From Arthrobacter sp. PM3 (GTDB lineage: Bacteria; Actinomycetota; Actinomycetes; Actinomycetales; Micrococcaceae), in assembly GCF_003352915.1 (NCBI RefSeq), contig NZ_CP022314.1, positions 3,824,215 through 3,888,214 on the forward strand: a stretch of 64,000 nucleotides of DNA, in the 5' to 3' direction. The position numbers were made by a program, and so were the translations under genes. The notes beneath the pieces were generated by a model. The model saw only the letters and a list, made by a program, of their open reading frames with translations. It was not told where the DNA came from and made no database searches. Position 1 is the first letter of the stretch; each line of letters begins with the position of its first letter. Of the stretch, positions 29,523 to 38,856 are shown in pieces.

Positions 29523-29560
29523 GTAAATGGTGCATCTCACACTTGTTACGGTTATGTTTC
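29523..29560 (-). promoter_or_regulatory. Candidate GlnR operator upstream of amtB
   Basis: On the minus strand four half-site-like pentamers occur at exact 11-bp steps: GAAAC (29560-29556), GTAAC (29549-29545), GAGAT (29538-29534) and TTTAC (29527-29523), each pair separated by 6 bases. The actinobacterial GlnR box is alternating gTnAC and GaAAC with 6-bp gaps. Two of the four match well and two are weak. The site lies between amtB and the divergent MFS gene. Confidence 0.4.
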
Positions 29561-29628
29561 ACCCGCATAATTCCGCGACCGCCGCCCGGCAGCCCGCCGG
29601 CCCGCTCCGACCCAAGGATCACCGCACT

Positions 29629-30885
29629 ATGAGCAACACCCCACGCCCCGCCGGCGAAGCCGCGTCCACAGTGCCTTCCCGGGCGCAGGGCCGGGCCCGG
29701 CTGCCCCGGGACATCAAGGTGATGCTGGTCGCCGCGTTCCTGATCGCCATTGGTTTTGGCCTCGTCGCGCCGGTCTTGCCCCAGTTCGCGACCACTTTCG
29801 ACGTCGGCGCGACGGCGGCGGCCGTGATCGTGAGCATCTTTGCGTTCATGCGGCTCGTCTTCGCCCCGGCCGGCGGCGCCTTGATCGTCAGGCTGGGCGA
29901 ACGGCCCGTCTACGTCGCCGGCCTGCTCATCGTGGCGGCGTCGACGGCGGCCTGCGCGTTCGCGCAGGACTACTGGCAGCTGTTGGTCTTCCGCGGGCTC
30001 GGCGGCGCCGGGTCGGTGATGTTCACCGTGGCGTCCATGGCGCTCGTGGTCCGGCTCGCTCCGCCGGAAAGCCGGGGCCGCGTGTCCGGGGCCTACGCCT
30101 CGGCGTTCCTGATCGGCAACGTCTGCGGCCCGATCGTCGGCGGCCTGCTCGCCGGGTTCGGCCTGCGGGTGCCGTTCCTCGCCTACGCCGCGGCCCTGCT
30201 GCTCGCGGCGCTTGTGGTGCAGACCCAGCTCAGCCACATCCCTGCCGCCGCACGGCAGGACGGCGCCGCGGCCCCGGCGATGGAGTTGAAGGACGCGCTG
30301 CGGGACAGCGCGTACCGGGCCGGCCTCTTTTCGAGCTTTGCCAACGGCTGGGCCACCTTCGGCGTGCGGATGGCGACAGTGCCGCTGTTCGCCGTCGCGG
30401 CCCTCGGCGCCGGACCGGAGTCCGCCGGCTGGGCCCTGGCCGTGTTTGCCGGCGGCAACGCGGTGGCCCTGACGTTCTCCGGCCGGCTCGCGGACAACCT
30501 CGGCCGCAAGCCGCTCCTGCTGGCCGGGCTGCTCGTCACCGGCACGGCCACGGCGGCCATCGGGTTCACGCACCAGCTGCCCTGGTTCCTGCTGGCCTCC
30601 GCCTGTGCCGGCATCGGCTCCGGGCTGCTGGGACCGGCGCAGCAGGCCGCCATCGCGGACGTCATCGGCAACGAGCGCTCCGGCGGCCGCGTGCTCGCCG
30701 TCTTCCAGATGGCCTCGGACAGCGGTGCGATCGTCGGCCCCGTGGTGGCCGGACTGCTGGCGGACCGGCTCGGCTACGGCTGGGCCTTCGGCGTTACCGG
30801 CGGCATGCTGCTGGCCGCCGCGGCCGTGTGGCTGCCGGCGCGGGAGACGTTCCGGCGGTCAGCGGGGTCCTCCGGCCTTGGCTAA
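29629..30885 (+). CDS. MFS transporter, drug-efflux type
   Basis: A 418-residue major-facilitator protein with twelve predicted spans. The loop 2-3 motif region reads VRLGERPVYVAGLL, and the equivalent in the second half is GRLADNLGRKPLL. Start ATG 29629 (MSNTPRPAGE) gives a short cytoplasmic N-terminus; the frame extends to 29527 through the amtB operator region, which is less likely. Substrate unknown. The GH79-like gene follows after 40 bp, so they may be co-transcribed. Confidence 0.85.
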   Translation: MSNTPRPAGEAASTVPSRAQGRARLPRDIKVMLVAAFLIAIGFGLVAPVLPQFATTFDVGATAAAVIVSIFAFMRLVFAPAGGALIVRLGERPVYVAGLLIVAASTAACAFAQDYWQLLVFRGLGGAGSVMFTVASMALVVRLAPPESRGRVSGAYASAFLIGNVCGPIVGGLLAGFGLRVPFLAYAAALLLAALVVQTQLSHIPAAARQDGAAAPAMELKDALRDSAYRAGLFSSFANGWATFGVRMATVPLFAVAALGAGPESAGWALAVFAGGNAVALTFSGRLADNLGRKPLLLAGLLVTGTATAAIGFTHQLPWFLLASACAGIGSGLLGPAQQAAIADVIGNERSGGRVLAVFQMASDSGAIVGPVVAGLLADRLGYGWAFGVTGGMLLAAAAVWLPARETFRRSAGSSGLG

Positions 30886-30925
30886 GCTGGGGACACTTGC
30901 CACAACCGTCCGGAGGTAATCCCCC

Positions 30926-32608
30926 ATGGCCAGATTCGACTCTTCCCCTGGAAAAGCCGAAGTCCCCGACCCCGACAAACCCGCCAACGCGGCGACGCGG
31001 AAGCGCGGCCGGCTCATCGCCGGCGCCGGAATCGCCGCCGCCCTCGTGGCCACGGCCGTACTGATTCCACTGTCCCTCAACGGCCCCGCGCCCGTGCCGC
31101 CGTCGGCGTCCGACACGCCGGCCCCGACGCCGACCGTCACCGAGGTCGGGCCGCCGGTGAAGTACTACTCGCAGCCGGGGCCGCCGGCCGGTTCGCCGCT
31201 GGAGGCGGTCCAGCCCCTGCGGGTCAACGTCTCCCCGGACCTGGTGGGCACCTCCCTGAACAAGGGACTGACGGGAATCTCGCTGGAGGCCACGGATCTG
31301 GCCGACCCGGACCTCAGCGCGGACAACGCGTCAATGGTCAAGCTCCTCAAGGAACTCGACCAGCCGGTCCTGCGCTTTGGCGGCAACGCCGTGGACCGGC
31401 GGTTCCTGTGGACGTCCACGGGCGAGGGCGTGCCCGCCAGCTACAAGGGCGACAAGACGCACCCGGTCAAGGCCGTCGGCCCGGCGGACCTGGCCCGGCT
31501 GAAGACGCTCCTGGACGCCGGGAACGCCAAGGTCAGCCTCACCGTGGACCTGGGCCACTACGATCCTGCCCGGGCGGCGGACATGGCCAAGCATGCCTCG
31601 GAGATCTTCGGTGACCGGCTGCTGAGCATTACGGTGGGTAACGAGCCCAACGGCTTCGTGTTCAACGACGTCAAGACCGGCAGCGGCTACAGCCTGGAGC
31701 AGTACGTCCGGGAACTGAAGGACTACGCCAACGCCATCTACGCGGTGGCCCCGAACGTGCCGATTTCCGGCCCGGGCGCATATGACTCGAAGTGGTGGCA
31801 GCCGTTCGTCGATGCGGACATTCCGCAGAAGAAGATCCTGACGTTCCACAACTACCCGTTGTACAGCTGCGACGGCAGCGACCCCAAGGGTTCCCCGACC
31901 ATGGCCAACCTGATGAGCCAGCTGATGCATGACCGTGCGGCGGACTACCAGAAGTCGGCCCTGAAGGTCGGCCAGGCCGCCGGCTTGGAGACGTGGCTGC
32001 CGGAGACCGGAATCGCGGCCTGCCCGGGCTCGAACGAGACCTCCCGCACCCACGGCTCGGCCCTGTGGGCGGCGGACTACGCGCTGAACGCCGCACAGCT
32101 GGGGATCACCCGGATCGGCTTCCACAGTTCCCTGCTGACCTGCAAGGGCGGCCCGCCCCTGTCCGCCATCTGCAGCGCAGGCTCCTACCCGTTCGGCAAC
32201 GGCCAGATGTCCGGCCGGGCCAATTTCTTCGGTATTTCCCTGGTGGCCGGACTCGACGCCGGCAAGTTCATGAAGCTGGACAGCTCCGGGGGCGGACTGG
32301 CCTTCAGCTACGCCCTGCAGAACGCGGACGGCAGCACCACCGTGGTGCTCGTGAACGAGAACGATCCCGAGAAGGCCGCGCAGACGGACGTCACCCTGAC
32401 CCTGCCGGGCAAGCCCGTGACCGGGACGATGACCCAGCTGCAGGGCCCCAGCTACAAGGCCGAGGACCAGACCGTGATCGACGGCGCCAAGGCCGCGGCG
32501 AAGCCGATCGCCGAACGCCCCACCGTGCCCGGCTTCACGTACAAGTCCAGCACCCAGCAGTTCAAGCTGACCGCCGGAACGGTCACGGTGCTGAACTTCA
32601 CGTACTAG
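30926..32608 (+). CDS. Membrane-anchored GH79-like glycoside hydrolase
   Basis: A 560-residue protein with a polar N-terminus, one membrane anchor or uncleaved signal (about residues 30-52) and a Pro/Thr-rich linker to about residue 90. A TIM-barrel domain follows, then a C-terminal beta-sandwich (about 450-560). TVGNEPNGF places a probable acid/base Glu at 240, and LPETGIAACPG a probable nucleophile Glu at 360. This Glu pair and layout resemble GH79 beta-glucuronidase/heparanase enzymes. GGAGGT lies 7 bases before ATG 30926. The natural glycan is unknown; identification is by motif and architecture, not by strong whole-length similarity. Confidence 0.7.
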   Translation: MARFDSSPGKAEVPDPDKPANAATRKRGRLIAGAGIAAALVATAVLIPLSLNGPAPVPPSASDTPAPTPTVTEVGPPVKYYSQPGPPAGSPLEAVQPLRVNVSPDLVGTSLNKGLTGISLEATDLADPDLSADNASMVKLLKELDQPVLRFGGNAVDRRFLWTSTGEGVPASYKGDKTHPVKAVGPADLARLKTLLDAGNAKVSLTVDLGHYDPARAADMAKHASEIFGDRLLSITVGNEPNGFVFNDVKTGSGYSLEQYVRELKDYANAIYAVAPNVPISGPGAYDSKWWQPFVDADIPQKKILTFHNYPLYSCDGSDPKGSPTMANLMSQLMHDRAADYQKSALKVGQAAGLETWLPETGIAACPGSNETSRTHGSALWAADYALNAAQLGITRIGFHSSLLTCKGGPPLSAICSAGSYPFGNGQMSGRANFFGISLVAGLDAGKFMKLDSSGGGLAFSYALQNADGSTTVVLVNENDPEKAAQTDVTLTLPGKPVTGTMTQLQGPSYKAEDQTVIDGAKAAAKPIAERPTVPGFTYKSSTQQFKLTAGTVTVLNFTY

Positions 32609-32638
32609 CCGCATAGCGGGCCGTCACCACGGCGGCAA

Positions 32639-32673
32639 AAAGGTGCCCCGGTCCTGTGGACCGGGGCACCTTT
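32639..32673. terminator. Bidirectional terminator between GH79-like gene and ftsY
   Basis: A 16-bp perfect stem, AAAGGTGCCCCGGTCC (32639-32654) with GGACCGGGGCACCTTT (32658-32673), and loop TGT. The A and T flanks allow termination in both directions. Confidence 0.85.
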
Positions 32674-32699
32674 GCGTTGAACCTCTTGGGTGGGCGGGG

Positions 32700-33914
32700 T
32701 CAGTTCAGCAGCGCGTCCACGAACCCTTCGGCGTCGAACGGCGCGAGGTCATCGGCACCTTCACCCAGGCCGATCAGCTTGACCGGGACGCCGAGCGACT
32801 TCTGGATGGCCACGACGATCCCGCCCTTGGCGGTGCCGTCCAGTTTGGTCAGGACGATGCCGGTGATGTTGACCACCTCGGAGAACACGCGGGCCTGGTT
32901 GAGCCCGTTCTGGCCGGTGGTGGCGTCCAGGACCAGCAGGACCTCATCCACTTCGGCAAGCTTTTCGATGACGCGTTTGACCTTGCCGAGCTCGTCCATG
33001 AGGCCCACCTTGTTCTGCAGGCGGCCCGCGGTGTCGATCATGACGACGTCGACCTCCTGGTCGATGCCCGCCTGGACGGCCTCGTACGCCACCGACGCCG
33101 GGTCCGCGCCGTCGATGTCCGACTTCACCGTGGGAACGCCGACGCGCTGGCCCCACGTGGCGAGCTGTTCGGCGGCGGCGGCGCGGAAGGTGTCGGCCGC
33201 ACCGAGCAGCACGTCTTTGTCCTCGGCCACGAGCACGCGGGCGAGCTTGCCCACGGTGGTGGTCTTGCCGACGCCGTTGACGCCCACCACCATCATCACG
33301 GCCGGCTTGTCGGCGTGGCGTTCGACGTTCAGGCTGCGGTCCATCGTGGGGTCCACGAGCTTGATCAGTTCCTCGCGGAGCAAGGCCTTGACGTGCTCGG
33401 GATCCCGGGTGCCGATCACTTTGACGCGTTCGCGGAGCGCGTCCACGAGCTGCATGGTCGGTTCGGTGCCGAGGTCGGCCAGCAGGAGGGTTTCCTCCAC
33501 CTCGTCCCAGACGTTCTCGTCGATCTTGTCCGCCGACAACAGGGCCAGCAGTCCCTTGCCCAGGATGTTGTTGGACTTGACCAGCCGCTCGCGCAGCCGG
33601 GTGAGGCGTCCCGCCACCGGCAGCGGCGTCTCCACCGGCACGGTTTCCAGTCCCGCGACGGTGTCCGGCACCTCGACGGTTTCCAGGCCCTCGAGGTCGG
33701 TTTCCTTCGGGGCCGCCCGTTCCGGGGCCGGCGCCGGTGCCGGCCGGTCTTCCACCAGGGTCCCGGCTCCCGGCGCCTGCACGGGATCATTTGCATCCCG
33801 CGGGCCGGGATAGTTTTTGGTGTTCTTCCGGGTCTTCATGAGCACCGGAATCAGCGCACCAAGGACCACCAGGACAGCGAGGATGGGCAAAATAATGGGG
33901 AGGATGTCGTTCAC
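32700..33914 (-). CDS. ftsY: Signal recognition particle receptor FtsY
   Basis: SRP receptor GTPase at the membrane. The 404-residue protein starts with a hydrophobic anchor (residues 3-27) typical of actinobacterial FtsY, followed by an acidic and Pro-rich A domain (to about 105). The NG domain has GVNGVGKTTTVGKLAR, DTAGRLQNK and TKLDGTAKGG. It follows smc (76 bp gap) on the same strand, as in many actinobacteria, and partners with Ffh at 24429-26015. Confidence 0.96.
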   Translation of the reverse strand: MNDILPIILPILAVLVVLGALIPVLMKTRKNTKNYPGPRDANDPVQAPGAGTLVEDRPAPAPAPERAAPKETDLEGLETVEVPDTVAGLETVPVETPLPVAGRLTRLRERLVKSNNILGKGLLALLSADKIDENVWDEVEETLLLADLGTEPTMQLVDALRERVKVIGTRDPEHVKALLREELIKLVDPTMDRSLNVERHADKPAVMMVVGVNGVGKTTTVGKLARVLVAEDKDVLLGAADTFRAAAAEQLATWGQRVGVPTVKSDIDGADPASVAYEAVQAGIDQEVDVVMIDTAGRLQNKVGLMDELGKVKRVIEKLAEVDEVLLVLDATTGQNGLNQARVFSEVVNITGIVLTKLDGTAKGGIVVAIQKSLGVPVKLIGLGEGADDLAPFDAEGFVDALLN

Positions 33915-33987
33915 TCCCCTAGCTTCTCACAAACCCCAAACAGGCCGTGGCCAGCGCTTTCGCCACGCCTGGTCCCCGGCGGCCGGC

Positions 33988-36900
33988 CTACACGTCGGCG
34001 CCGAGCCGCTGGCTGATCACAGTGGACACGCCGTCGCCGCGCATTGTGACTCCGTACAGGGCATCGGCGACTTCCATGGTGCGTTTCTGGTGTGTGATGA
34101 CAATCAGCTGGCTGGATTCGCGCAGCTCCTCGAAGACGGTGATGAGCCGGCCCAGGTTGGTGTCGTCCAGCGCGGCCTCGACCTCGTCCATGACGTAGAA
34201 GGGCGAGGGTCGGGCCTTGAAAATGGCCACGAGCAGGGCCACGGCCGTCAGCGACCGTTCCCCGCCGGAGAGCAGCGAGAGCCGTTTGATTTTCTTGCCG
34301 GCCGGGCGGGCTTCCACCTCGATGCCCGTGGTGAGCATGTCCGACGGGTCGGTCAGGACCAGCCGGCCTTCCCCGCCGGGGAACAGCCGGGCGAAGACCC
34401 GGACAAACTGCCGGGAGGTGTCCTCAAACGCTTCGGCGAAGACCCGCTGCACACGCTCGTCGACTTCCTTGATGATGTCCAGCAGGTCCTTCCGGCTGGA
34501 CTTGAGGTCCTCGAGCTGGGTGCTGAGGAACTGGTGTCGTTCCTCGAGCGCCGCAAATTCCTCAAGCGCCAGCGGGTTGACCTTGCCCAGCGCGGCGAGA
34601 TCACGTTCGGCGCGCCGCAGCCGCTTTTCCTGTTCCTCGCGGACGAAGGGCACGCCTTCGAGGATCTCGCGGCCGTCCTCGTCCACCGGGGCGCGCAGGG
34701 CGGCCCACTTGTCCGCCGTTGCGGCGGCGGGCACCGGGACGGGCTGGTCCGGGCCGTAGTCGGCCACGAGCTGGTCGGCTGTGAGGCCCAGGTCCTCCAC
34801 GCTTTTGAGTTCCAGCGCCTCGATCCGGAGCCGCTGCTGGGCGCGGGCAAGCTCGTCGCGGTGCACGGAGTCGGTGAGTTCGGCCAGTTCGCGGGCCAGG
34901 GCGTCGTTGGCGGTGCGGACCGCGGCAAGGTCGCGTTCCATCCCGTCCCGGCGTTCCTCCGCGCTGTCACGCTCCCGGCGGGCCAGTTCCACGGAGACGT
35001 CGATGAACGCTGTCACGTGCTGCACGGCATCGGCGACGGCGGCGGCGCGCCGGGCCTGGAGCCGGCGGCGGCGGGCCCGTTCCGCCGCTTCCTCGCGGGC
35101 GCGCCGCTCGGTGGCGGCGGCCCGCTCAAGGGAGGCCGCCCGGTTGCGGGTGGCCGTGAGCTGCTCCTCGGCGCTGCGCAGGGCGAGCCGGGCCTCCATT
35201 TCGGCGGTGCGCGCCAGCGAGGCGGCCAGGGCCAGGGCGTCGCGGTGTTCCGGGGAGGGTTCGGCCTCGGCGGGGGCCTCCTGGGCGGCGGCGAGCCGGG
35301 CCGTGACCGCTTCGAGGGCCTCCTGTTCGCTGGCGATGCCGGCTTCGGCGCGGGACAGCGACGCGGTGAGGCGTTCGCTTTCGCCGACGGCGCCGCGCAA
35401 CACGGCGTTGAGGTGGCCCAGGCGTTCGGCGACGGCGGCAAGTTTCGCATCGGAGTCGTGGAGTTTGGCGAGGGCGGCGTCCGCGCGGTCCTGGGCGTCG
35501 CCGCGCCGGGCCCGGGCGGCGGCCAGGGCGAAACGGTTGCGTTCGAGCCCGGCGGTGACCTCGGCCAGCCGGGCGGCGGCGTCGTCGACGGCGGCCTGGA
35601 CTTCCAGCAAGGACGGCGCCGTCGCCGAGCCGCCCACGACGGTCAGTGCGGTGCAGACGTCCCCTGCCCGGGTGACAGCGGTCAGCCCGGGATGGGCGGC
35701 GATCAGCTGCGCCGCCGCCGTCAGGTCGTCGACGACGGCGACGCCGGCCAGCAGCCCGGCGAGCGGCAGCCCCGCAGCGCCGGCGTCCACAGCCGAGACG
35801 AGCTCCGCGGCCCAGCGCGCGCCGGCGGGCAGCACATCGTCTTCGGTAGGCACAGCGCCGTCGGGGACGGCGCCGGGAGCCGGGGCATCGGCCAGCAGCA
35901 GGGCGGCGCGGCCGGCGTCGTCCTCGCGCAGCATGCGCACGGCGGCGGCGGCCGTCTCCCGGTCCCGGACCACCACGGCGTCGGAAGCGGTGCCGAGCGC
36001 GGCGGCGATGGCCGGCTCATATCCGGCCTCGACCGTGATCAGGGAGGCCAAGGATCCCAGGACGCCGGCGGCCAGGCGCCCGGACAGCCCGGCGTCGAGC
36101 ACGTGCCCGGATCCGTCCTTCCGGTTCAGGCCCAGCTGCAGGGCATCCCGGCGGGCGGTGAGGGCTCCGCGTTCCCGCTCCCCCTCGCGCTCGGCCGCTT
36201 CCAGCTCATCAATTTCGGCGAGGATGGCCTCCAGGTCCGCGCTGGCGGCCTCGTAGTCGGCGTCGAGGGATTCCTCGCCGTCTTCGACCCCGGCTACTTG
36301 GGCTTCCAGGGCGGTGAACTCGCTCTGCGCCTGCCGGCGGCGCTCGTCGCCGGCCTTTTGCGATTCGCGGAGGCGGCCGAGCTCGGCCTGGGCCGCCTCC
36401 ACACGGGACCGGGCCGCGCCGACCTGCCCGGCGAGCTTTGCCAGCCCCTCCCGCCGGTCCGCGGCGGCCCGCAGCAGGGCGGCCAGACGTTTGTCCTCGG
36501 CGGCGGCGGCCTGTTCGGCCTCCTGCTTGGCCGCCGTCGCGGCGTCCAGGGCCGCCGTCCGGTCCAGGATCTGCTGTTCCAGCCCGGCCTGCTCCTCGCG
36601 GACGCGGCCGGCCTGCTTCTCCAGCTGGTCCGGGTCCCTGGCCGTGTCCGGGACCACGTCCGCGGCGCCGAGCAGCCGGCGGCGTTCCTCGGCGAGGGAG
36701 CCGAGGGAACGGAGCCGTTCCCGGCCGGTGGAGAGCGCGTACCAGTTGTCCCGGGCGGCGTTCAGCGCGGGCGTCGCCTCGGCGGCGAGCTGTTCCAGGG
36801 CGGCCTGGCGCTGCCGTCCGGCGTCGAGGTCACGTTCGACGACGGCGCGGCGCGCCTTGAGCGCCGATTCGTCCGCGACGTCCTGGGCCAGGGCGGACTG

Positions 36901-37611
36901 CAACTGGACGAGGTCGTCGGCCAGGAGCCGGGAGCGCGCGTCGCGGACCTCGAACTGGACTGTCTGGGCGCGCCGGGCGACTTCCGCCTGTTTGCCCAGC
37001 GGTGTGAGCTGCCGCCGGATTTCGCCGGTGAGGTCGCTGAGCCGGGACAGGTTGGTCTGCATGGCTTCCAGCTTGCGGACCGTCTTTTCCTTGCGGCGGC
37101 GGTGTTTGAGGATGCCGGCGGCCTCTTCGATGAACCCGCGGCGGTCCTCCGGGGTGGCGTGCAGGACCCGGTCCAGCTGGCCCTGGCCGACAATCACGTG
37201 CATTTCGCGGCCGAGGCCCGAGTCGGAGAGCAGTTCCTGGATGTCCAGCAGCCGGCAGCCGGCACCGTTGATGGCGTATTCCGAGCCGCCGGTCCGGAAC
37301 AGGGTGCGGGAGATCGTCACCTCGCTGTAGTCGATCGGGAGCGCGCCGTCGGTGTTGTCGATGGTCAGCGAGACGTGGGCGCGGCCCAGGGGCGGCCGGC
37401 CCGAGGTGCCCGCGAAGATCACGTCCTCCATCTTGCCGCCGCGCAGGGTCTTGGCTCCCTGTTCGCCCATCACCCAGGCCAGCGCGTCCACCACGTTGGA
37501 CTTGCCCGAACCGTTGGGGCCCACCACGGCGGTGACGCCTGGTTCGAATTCAAAGGTCGTCGCAGAGGCAAACGACTTGAATCCGCGGACAGTCAGGCTC
37601 TTGAGGTGCAA
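33988..37611 (-). CDS. smc: Chromosome segregation protein SMC
   Basis: Condensin ATPase, 1207 residues. Walker A is GPNGSGKS at 31-38, followed by a long coiled coil, a hinge around residues 510-670 (LSGRLAAGVLGSLASLITVE region), a second coiled coil, the signature LLSGGERSLTAVALL and Walker B FYVMDEVEAALDD. The start is TTG 37611 (M-H-L-K-S-L), giving the usual N-terminus, with AGGAG about 12 bases upstream. The coiled-coil arms are rich in Ala, Arg and Glu. The ole cluster diverges from its 5' side. Confidence 0.97.
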   Translation of the reverse strand: MHLKSLTVRGFKSFASATTFEFEPGVTAVVGPNGSGKSNVVDALAWVMGEQGAKTLRGGKMEDVIFAGTSGRPPLGRAHVSLTIDNTDGALPIDYSEVTISRTLFRTGGSEYAINGAGCRLLDIQELLSDSGLGREMHVIVGQGQLDRVLHATPEDRRGFIEEAAGILKHRRRKEKTVRKLEAMQTNLSRLSDLTGEIRRQLTPLGKQAEVARRAQTVQFEVRDARSRLLADDLVQLQSALAQDVADESALKARRAVVERDLDAGRQRQAALEQLAAEATPALNAARDNWYALSTGRERLRSLGSLAEERRRLLGAADVVPDTARDPDQLEKQAGRVREEQAGLEQQILDRTAALDAATAAKQEAEQAAAAEDKRLAALLRAAADRREGLAKLAGQVGAARSRVEAAQAELGRLRESQKAGDERRRQAQSEFTALEAQVAGVEDGEESLDADYEAASADLEAILAEIDELEAAEREGERERGALTARRDALQLGLNRKDGSGHVLDAGLSGRLAAGVLGSLASLITVEAGYEPAIAAALGTASDAVVVRDRETAAAAVRMLREDDAGRAALLLADAPAPGAVPDGAVPTEDDVLPAGARWAAELVSAVDAGAAGLPLAGLLAGVAVVDDLTAAAQLIAAHPGLTAVTRAGDVCTALTVVGGSATAPSLLEVQAAVDDAAARLAEVTAGLERNRFALAAARARRGDAQDRADAALAKLHDSDAKLAAVAERLGHLNAVLRGAVGESERLTASLSRAEAGIASEQEALEAVTARLAAAQEAPAEAEPSPEHRDALALAASLARTAEMEARLALRSAEEQLTATRNRAASLERAAATERRAREEAAERARRRRLQARRAAAVADAVQHVTAFIDVSVELARRERDSAEERRDGMERDLAAVRTANDALARELAELTDSVHRDELARAQQRLRIEALELKSVEDLGLTADQLVADYGPDQPVPVPAAATADKWAALRAPVDEDGREILEGVPFVREEQEKRLRRAERDLAALGKVNPLALEEFAALEERHQFLSTQLEDLKSSRKDLLDIIKEVDERVQRVFAEAFEDTSRQFVRVFARLFPGGEGRLVLTDPSDMLTTGIEVEARPAGKKIKRLSLLSGGERSLTAVALLVAIFKARPSPFYVMDEVEAALDDTNLGRLITVFEELRESSQLIVITHQKRTMEVADALYGVTMRGDGVSTVISQRLGADV

Positions 37612-37833
37612 GGTGTTTCTGGTCTCCTGCTCGGCGGATGGGGCACGCTAGTACTTACAATCTACTGCGGAGCAGCGGTAATTCCGCGCAGACCCCCGCG
37701 CGAAGCCGCCGCAGGTGCCGCCGGCGGCATGTGCGCGAACTGGCCCGCACCGGGCATAGTTAAGCTCTTGGGCCTGTGCTTGATGGTGCAGTCAACCGCC
37801 GGGGCCCGGGACGAACATGAACAGGGGCTTGAT

Positions 37834-38856
37834 TTGGTAGGGAATGCAACATTCCGGCACTACAACACCGCGTTGCTGTCGGTGAGCAGTGTCGAAGCTC
37901 CGACGATCGTCAGTTCCACGGATTTCGACCGCAGGCTGGCCTCGACCCTGCGGCGCCTGAAGTTCCCGCCGAAGCTGCTCGAACGGGTCGCCGGGATCAC
38001 GCACCGGCGCTGGTGGGCCCCCGGGACATCGTTCGACGACGCCGCCATCGAGGCGGGCGCGAAGGCGCTGGCGGAGTCCGGCATCGAGGCGGCCGACGTC
38101 GGCTTGCTGATCAACACTTCCGTCACGCGCCGCAACCTGGAGCCGTCCGTCGCGGTGAAGATCCATCACGGGCTCAGCCTGCCGTCGTCGGCCATGAACT
38201 TCGACCTCGCCAACGCCTGCCTCGGTTTCGTCAACGGCATGACCCTGGCGGCCAGCATGATCGACTCCGGCCAGATCAAGTACGCGATGATCGTCAACGG
38301 CGAGGACGCCCAGGCCACCCAGGAGGCCACCCTGGCCCGGCTGCAGCGCCCCGAGACGACCCGGGAGGATTTCAACCGCGAGTTCGCCACCCTCACCCTG
38401 GGCTCCGGTGCCGCGGCCGCCGTCCTGGGCCCGGCGGACCAGCACCCCGGCGGGCACCGGATCGTCGGCGGGGTGATGCGTGCCGGCACCGAGCACCATG
38501 AACTGTGTGTGGGCGGCATCGACGGCATGGCCACCGACACCAAAGGCCTGCTCGACGGCGGCCTGCAGCTCGTCGTCGACGCCTGGCGGGAGGCCCAGCC
38601 GGAATGGGACTGGGCCTCGATGGACCGCTACGTCACCCACCAGGTCAGCAACGCCTACACCCAGGCCATCATCGACGCCATCGACCTGGACCCGGACAAG
38701 GTGCCCATCACGTTCCCGCACTGGGGCAACGTGGGCCCGGCCTCCCTCCCCATGACCCTCGCCGCCGAGGCACAGACTCTCGCGACCGGGGACCGGGTGC
38801 TGTGCATGGGCGTCGGGTCAGGGCTGAACACCGCCATGGTGGAAATCGTTTGGTAG
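37834..38856 (+). CDS. oleA: OleA-type acyl-CoA condensing enzyme
   Basis: Thiolase-superfamily enzyme that joins two fatty acyl-CoAs head to head to a beta-keto acid, the first step of long-chain olefin synthesis. The 340-residue protein has C129 in LANACLGFVNG, E103 in NLEPS, H269 in VTHQVSN and N299 in HWGNVG. The Cys-Glu spacing equals that of the Xanthomonas OleA active site (C143, E117). Start TTG 37834 lies 6 bases after AGGGG. The reading frame runs far upstream antisense to smc, but that part is not used. It overlaps oleBC by 7 bp. Confidence 0.92.
   Translation: MVGNATFRHYNTALLSVSSVEAPTIVSSTDFDRRLASTLRRLKFPPKLLERVAGITHRRWWAPGTSFDDAAIEAGAKALAESGIEAADVGLLINTSVTRRNLEPSVAVKIHHGLSLPSSAMNFDLANACLGFVNGMTLAASMIDSGQIKYAMIVNGEDAQATQEATLARLQRPETTREDFNREFATLTLGSGAAAAVLGPADQHPGGHRIVGGVMRAGTEHHELCVGGIDGMATDTKGLLDGGLQLVVDAWREAQPEWDWASMDRYVTHQVSNAYTQAIIDAIDLDPDKVPITFPHWGNVGPASLPMTLAAEAQTLATGDRVLCMGVGSGLNTAMVEIVW

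Noticed and set aside
33817..37833. Upstream part of a plus-strand frame of over 1600 codons that ends in oleA.
   Set aside because: It is antisense to smc and ftsY; only the part from TTG 37834 has OleA character and a ribosome site.
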